NCBI GenBank assembly: GCA_022844485.1
Contig: JALHLQ010000013.1
Coordinates: 43,153-107,152, forward strand
DNA: 64,000 nt
From: Xanthobacteraceae bacterium
Lineage (GTDB): Bacteria; Pseudomonadota; Alphaproteobacteria; Rhizobiales; Xanthobacteraceae
Reading direction: 5' to 3'
Made by a program: the position numbers and the translations under genes
Notes under the pieces: generated by a model
Told to the model about the DNA's origin: nothing
The model's input: the letters and a program-made list of their open reading frames with translations, nothing else
Databases searched by the model: none
Shown: in pieces, positions 60,717 to 64,000 of the stretch
Layout of the letters: each line of letters starts with the position of its first letter
Position numbering within the stretch: position 1 is the first letter of the stretch

Positions 60717-61190
60717 TCTTGTGTTGGAGAACGCGGCGAAGCCTCGCCCTCCAGTGAGTTCTTGTTACGTTCTCACCCTAGATTCGCCAATGCGGCATGT
60801 CGACTCGATTCTCAGTGGACTCCCAACAGATGCGATCACCAAGCCCGAGAATATAATCCCTGAGTTGGCTGCGGATCCGAAAACCATCCTTCTGCCTAGA
60901 GGCAACACGTCTTGCCGGCACTCCGTTGTTTGCGCCCAAAAAAACTGCCCAAAGTAGTGCTAACTACGTTTCCGCTGGAGCGCTATGATTCTGCACCCGT
61001 CGCTACCCCATGCTTTCGGGAACAGCGATAAACTGCGAAAAGGCACTACGCCCCTGGTTAATCAGAAACCCCCGACCCGGCAAAGGGCCTCGCGCCGACC
61101 AGTCGACCAGTCAGCGGCTTCGGTGAGCATAAGGGTGCGTTGCAGGCCATCGGCATTCAGCCTTGGTGGGGTGATGTCGGGAGGCCGGCA
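60717..61190. other. Spacer between jetA and the LysR gene
   Basis: 474 bases with no convincing gene. It must contain the jetA promoter, which I cannot place with confidence. A GTAGT-N4-ACTAC repeat lies around 60954-60967, with a T-rich minus-strand run just beyond. This might end transcripts from the lysR side. Short open frames here have no recognisable family. Confidence 0.5.
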
Positions 61191-62105
61191 TCAGACCACA
61201 TCGCCGATCTCCGTGAGAAGCCGGCGCAGCCAGATATGGCCGGGGTCGGCCTCATAGCGCGCGTGCCAGGTCTGAACGACGCGGAACGGTGGAATCTCGA
61301 TCGGCGGCGGGACGAGGGCCAAGGGTAACCTCCCGGCAACGGGTGTGAACAGCCGGCTTGGTTCGGTCGCGATGAGGTCCGACGCTGCGACCAGGAGCGG
61401 CGCCATCAGGAAGTGCCCGACCGTGATGGACACCGTGCGGGTGACGCTCTTCTCGCGCAGTACCGCATCGACATAGCCGAACGGATCGCCCTTCGTCGAG
61501 ACCTGCAGGTGGCGGAGCGACAGATAGCAGTCGAGATCGAGGCCCGAGGTGAGAGCGGCGTGATCGCTGCGCCCGGCGCAGACGAACTTCTCTTCATAGA
61601 GCAGCTTTTCATGCATGTGTGGCGGAGGGTCAGGGAAATTCCCAGCGATCAGTTCCACGAGGCCGTCTTCCAGCATGGAAAGGCCGATCCCACGACTGGT
61701 GTTGCGCACGACGAGTGAGGCCAGTGGCGCTTCGCGCTCAAGGCGTGCCGTCAGCTCTGGCAGTAGGACAAAGGCGGCGTAATCAGAAAGCCCGATCGTG
61801 AACTGCCGCGTACTGGTCGTCGGATCGAAGCTGCGGTCGCGCGAAAGCATGCTCTCCACCTGTTCGAGGACGGATCGGACACTGGGGGCTGCCTCAAGAG
61901 CGGTCGGAGTGGGCGTCATCCCGCGCGGGGAGCGGACAAACAAGGGATCGCCGAACAACGCGCGAAGCCGATTGAGCGCGTGACTCACGGCTGGCTGCGT
62001 TAGGCCGACGCGCTCGGCCGCGCGCGTGGCATGGCCTTCCGCGATCAGCGCATCGAACACGATGAGGAGGTTGAGGTCGACGCGCGAAAGATTAATTTGA
62101 TTCAT
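61191..62105 (-). CDS. LysR-family transcriptional regulator
   Basis: The 304 residues start MNQINLSRVDLNLLIVFDALI; an upstream ATG 16 codons earlier would be inside the divergent promoter. The HTH is GHATRAAERVGLTQPAVSHALNRLRALFGDPLFVR (residues about 22-60), close to the NodD/SyrM-like branch, then PTALEAAPSVRSVLEQVE linker helix and a periplasmic-binding-like effector domain. It is divergent from the next two genes and so probably regulates them. The effector is unknown. Confidence 0.92.
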   Translation of the reverse strand: MNQINLSRVDLNLLIVFDALIAEGHATRAAERVGLTQPAVSHALNRLRALFGDPLFVRSPRGMTPTPTALEAAPSVRSVLEQVESMLSRDRSFDPTTSTRQFTIGLSDYAAFVLLPELTARLEREAPLASLVVRNTSRGIGLSMLEDGLVELIAGNFPDPPPHMHEKLLYEEKFVCAGRSDHAALTSGLDLDCYLSLRHLQVSTKGDPFGYVDAVLREKSVTRTVSITVGHFLMAPLLVAASDLIATEPSRLFTPVAGRLPLALVPPPIEIPPFRVVQTWHARYEADPGHIWLRRLLTEIGDVV

Positions 62106-62217
62106 GACAGTTATATTAATAATGCATTGGATTGATCGCAACAACAGCATCATTATTCCGTCGAAAGAGACCTATTCCCCGGATGTACGTATCGGGAAGC
62201 CACTCAAAGGGCTGCGA

Positions 62218-62655
62218 ATGCCTCAAGTCACCACCCCGAAAACAAGCCGCGATCGATACGCGGTTGGCCTCGAGAGGCTTCAGACCATCGACGGCCGTGA
62301 CGGCCAGGAGGTTGTCGCGGCTCTGTCGAAGATATCTCCCGATTTCGCGCGCTACCTCGTTGAGTTTCCCTTCGGCGATATCTATGCGCGACCGGGCCTT
62401 GACCTGCGCTGCCGGGAGATCGCGACCATCGCCGCACTGTCCGCGCTCGGCAACGCCCGTCCGCAACTCGAAGTCCATGTCGCGGCAGGGCTCAATGTCG
62501 GGCTGACCCGCGAAGAGATCGTCGAGATCATCATGCAGATGTCGGTCTACGCAGGCTTTCCGGCGGCAATCAACGGACTGAATGCGGCCCAAGCGGTGTT
62601 CGACCGACATCCGGAATCAGTTGCCGCGACAGGTAAAGCAAAGCCTGAGGAGTAA
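62218..62655 (+). CDS. Carboxymuconolactone decarboxylase-family protein
   Basis: The 145 residues start MPQVTTPKTSRDRYAVGL. LDLRCREIATIAALSALGNARPQLEVHVAAGLNVGLTREEIVEII is the pfam02627 core, close to PcaC (4-carboxymuconolactone decarboxylase). The CxxC pair of AhpD peroxidases is absent, so peroxidase activity by that route is not expected. A longer frame (from 62104) crosses the promoter and is excluded. It is followed after two bases by an exported beta-propeller gene and is likely controlled by the divergent LysR regulator. Confidence 0.88.
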   Translation: MPQVTTPKTSRDRYAVGLERLQTIDGRDGQEVVAALSKISPDFARYLVEFPFGDIYARPGLDLRCREIATIAALSALGNARPQLEVHVAAGLNVGLTREEIVEIIMQMSVYAGFPAAINGLNAAQAVFDRHPESVAATGKAKPEE

Positions 62656-62657
62656 GA

Positions 62658-63491
62658 ATGATGCTTAGTCGCCGTTCCGTTCTCGCCGGTCTCATGTCCA
62701 CGACCATCCCACCCTCGCAACTGGCGACCGCCGTCTCGGCAGTGGCGCAGGACGCGAAGGCATCCGGCTTGGCACCGGTCGGACGGCTTTGGACGGGCTT
62801 CAGTTCGCCCGTGGGTATGGCCTTCGACCGCGCCGGCAATCTCTTCGTGGCGGAATGGGGCGCGGGCCGCATATCCCGCATCACCCCCGACGGCGCGCGC
62901 TCGACCTTTGCGGACGGGTTGTCCGGTCCCTCGGGTCTGGCGATCGACACCGAAGGCCGGATTTACGTCGCCTCCTATTCCGGCGACGTCGTGTATCGCT
63001 TTTCACCGACCGGCGAGCGCCAAACCTGGATCACGGGGCTTGCCACACCTGCCGGGCTCGGTTTCGACCGCGCGGGCAGGCTGCTTGTCGCCAATCGGCG
63101 CACCAACGAGATCCTAGCTTTCGGTGCGGACAAGGCTCGGCATGTGGTGGTCTCGGGGCTCAGGACACCGGTCGGTGCCGTCCACAGGGCCGATGGTGGC
63201 TATGTCGTCTCCAACATTGCCCGCGGCATCACCATCCTCTCTGGTGACGGCCGCCGCACAGAGACCGGTGAAAGCCTGCGTTCTCCAGGTCCCGGTATTG
63301 CTCAAACGCCGGGCGGACGCGTGTTCGTCGTCGACTATGGCGGTACGACAATCAGCGAGGTTTTCGCTGATGGCCGTGTGGTGACCTTCGCCGATGGCTT
63401 GTCGAGCCCGGTCGGGCTGACGGTCTCGCCGTCGGGCGATCTCTACGCCGCCGACTGGGGCAACGGGGCGATCTACCGAGTCAAGATCTGA
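62658..63491 (+). CDS. Exported NHL/SMP-30-like beta-propeller protein
   Basis: The 277 residues begin with a signal sequence containing SRRSVLAGLM, Tat-like (RR), followed by VSAVAQ. The rest is a repetitive propeller with blades such as FSSPVGMAFDRAGNLFVAEWGAGRI, LSGPSGLAIDTEGRIYVASYSGDVVYRF and LSSPVGLTVSPSGDLYAADWGNGAIYRV, at least five to six in sequence. Known relatives include gluconolactonases and NHL proteins. No lactonase metal triad is certain by eye. It forms an operon with the decarboxylase-like gene. Confidence 0.85.
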   Translation: MMLSRRSVLAGLMSTTIPPSQLATAVSAVAQDAKASGLAPVGRLWTGFSSPVGMAFDRAGNLFVAEWGAGRISRITPDGARSTFADGLSGPSGLAIDTEGRIYVASYSGDVVYRFSPTGERQTWITGLATPAGLGFDRAGRLLVANRRTNEILAFGADKARHVVVSGLRTPVGAVHRADGGYVVSNIARGITILSGDGRRTETGESLRSPGPGIAQTPGGRVFVVDYGGTTISEVFADGRVVTFADGLSSPVGLTVSPSGDLYAADWGNGAIYRVKI

Positions 63492-63519
63492 CCGAGCTCT
63501 TGCCTGCCAAGCGAGGTGC

Positions 63520-63530
63520 GGGGGGGGGGG
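63520..63530 (+). repeat. Homopolymer of eleven G
   Basis: Eleven consecutive G, 28 bases after the NHL gene stop and just before the decayed LysR start. Such tracts slip easily during replication; it could also be an assembly or sequencing error. It is outside any intact gene here. Confidence 0.9.
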
Positions 63531-63538
63531 CGCTGATC

Positions 63539-63634
63539 GTCGAATTGCGCCATCTTCGCTATGTCATTGCTTCCGCAGAACACAGCAGTTTCTGACGTGC
63601 GGCCCCTGCGCTGTGTGCTCAGCAATCGGCGGTC
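63539..63634 (+). pseudogene. Remnant of a LysR-family regulator N-terminus
   Basis: Reading from 63539, VELRHLRYVIASAEHSSF is a near-perfect LysR helix-turn-helix start, then an in-frame TGA (63593-63595) replaces the expected arginine codon (CGA to TGA would do this), and RAAPALCAQQSAV continues the recognition helix region in the same frame. Downstream to 63864 nothing else of the gene can be followed. I see nothing coding in the remaining 230 bases. Confidence 0.7.
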
Positions 63635-63864
63635 AGAACACCGTCGTCGTCAGATGACGAATTTCGTCCAGTGCAATCTGCCGAAGCGCATCGAAGGAAA
63701 TCGTGGATTCGGAACGGACCAAAACGCGGTGGCGGAGGGAGAGCAACCGGGATGCAAACCGTCATCCCGTAGCCCAGCGTAGCGTGCCGTGCTTGGCCGC
63801 ACGGCGCAGGACCACAGCGATCCCTCTCTTACCTATCCTTTCTGGCTGGGCTTATGGAATTTAC

Positions 63865-64000
63865 TTAGGTCGCCTTTATTAGTACGCCCTTCACCAGCGC
63901 GTAGATCGCCGGGATCACGGCGAGCGTCAGCACGATCGATGACACCATGCCGCCGATCATCGGCACGGCGATGCGCTGCATCACCTCCGACCCGGTGCCG
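63865..64000 (-). CDS. RND efflux permease of the CusA/CzcA type, C-terminus only
   Basis: The last 44 residues, GTGSEVMQRIAVPMIGGMV...LTLAVIPAIYALVKGVLIKAT, match the C-terminal membrane helices of heavy-metal efflux RND transporters. GSEVMQRIAVPMIGGM is the typical family segment. The rest lies beyond the right edge. The gene runs toward the decayed LysR fragment, so any relation to it is unclear. Confidence 0.88.
   Translation of the reverse strand, partial: GTGSEVMQRIAVPMIGGMVSSIVLTLAVIPAIYALVKGVLIKAT

Noticed and set aside
60985..61257. 90-residue plus-strand open frame between jetA and lysR
   Set aside because: Low-complexity Arg/Ser/Pro content, no ribosome site, and overlap with the lysR end.
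63635..63864. Minus-strand frame RLLSLRHRVLVRSES...EIRHLTTTVF near the LysR remnant
   Set aside because: About 48 codons, preceded by a stop and without a start or known family; likely chance.

Overview
The window is chromosomal DNA from an alphaproteobacterium, most likely of the order Hyphomicrobiales (Rhizobiales). I base this on the high GC content, the many GTG and TTG starts, and the gene neighbourhoods: XRE-metK-trmB beside lnt-corC-ybeY-phoH-miaB-plsC-fur-rimI-tsaB-nfu-usp-trpS-murJ, and rpsT-dnaA-dnaN-recF-gyrB. A Fur protein without the cysteine pairs of the classical type and a long GlnD agree with this. I cannot name the genus.

Positions 1-9300 (minus strand) hold the classic translation and RNA-processing operon rimP-nusA-ylxR-infB-rbfA-truB-rpsO-pnp, with a promoter and a terminator-like hairpin in the rimP leader; pnp runs off the left edge. 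Positions 9394-12960 hold a plus-strand DUF2336 gene, trmB, metK and an XRE regulator. Positions 13144-25472 (minus) are a long housekeeping run for lipoprotein acylation, rRNA and tRNA maturation, phospholipid synthesis, metal regulation, t6A synthesis, Fe-S assembly, tryptophanyl-tRNA charging and lipid II flipping. Positions 25597-29221 (plus) carry a PfkB kinase, two metallo-beta-lactamase-fold proteins, an anchored hypothetical protein and a 5'-truncated RidA remnant. Positions 29338-37324 (minus) are the replication block gyrB-recF-dnaN-dnaA, then a gene-free kilobase, then rpsT. Positions 37428-50827 hold a DapA-family gene overlapping maeB, mutS, a membrane protein, an OsmC protein, a sulfonate/nitrate-type ABC importer and glnD.

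Positions 50828-64000 look accessory. A frameshifted IS5-family element sits directly after glnD. Next comes a complete four-gene Wadjet anti-plasmid system (jetABCD, the set with DUF2397, DUF2398, an SMC-like ATPase and a DUF3323/DUF2399 TOPRIM protein, known as type II). Then come a LysR regulator divergent from a carboxymuconolactone-decarboxylase-like gene and an exported NHL-repeat protein, a decayed LysR fragment behind a run of 11 G, and the C-terminus of an RND efflux permease.

I found no tRNA, rRNA or CRISPR array. The Wadjet locus is the most striking system here. It is already described as a family, so the novelty would lie in its context and details. The other points are mainly regulatory: the rimP leader, the inverted repeats near rpsT, fur and xre, and the missing DnaA boxes upstream of dnaA.
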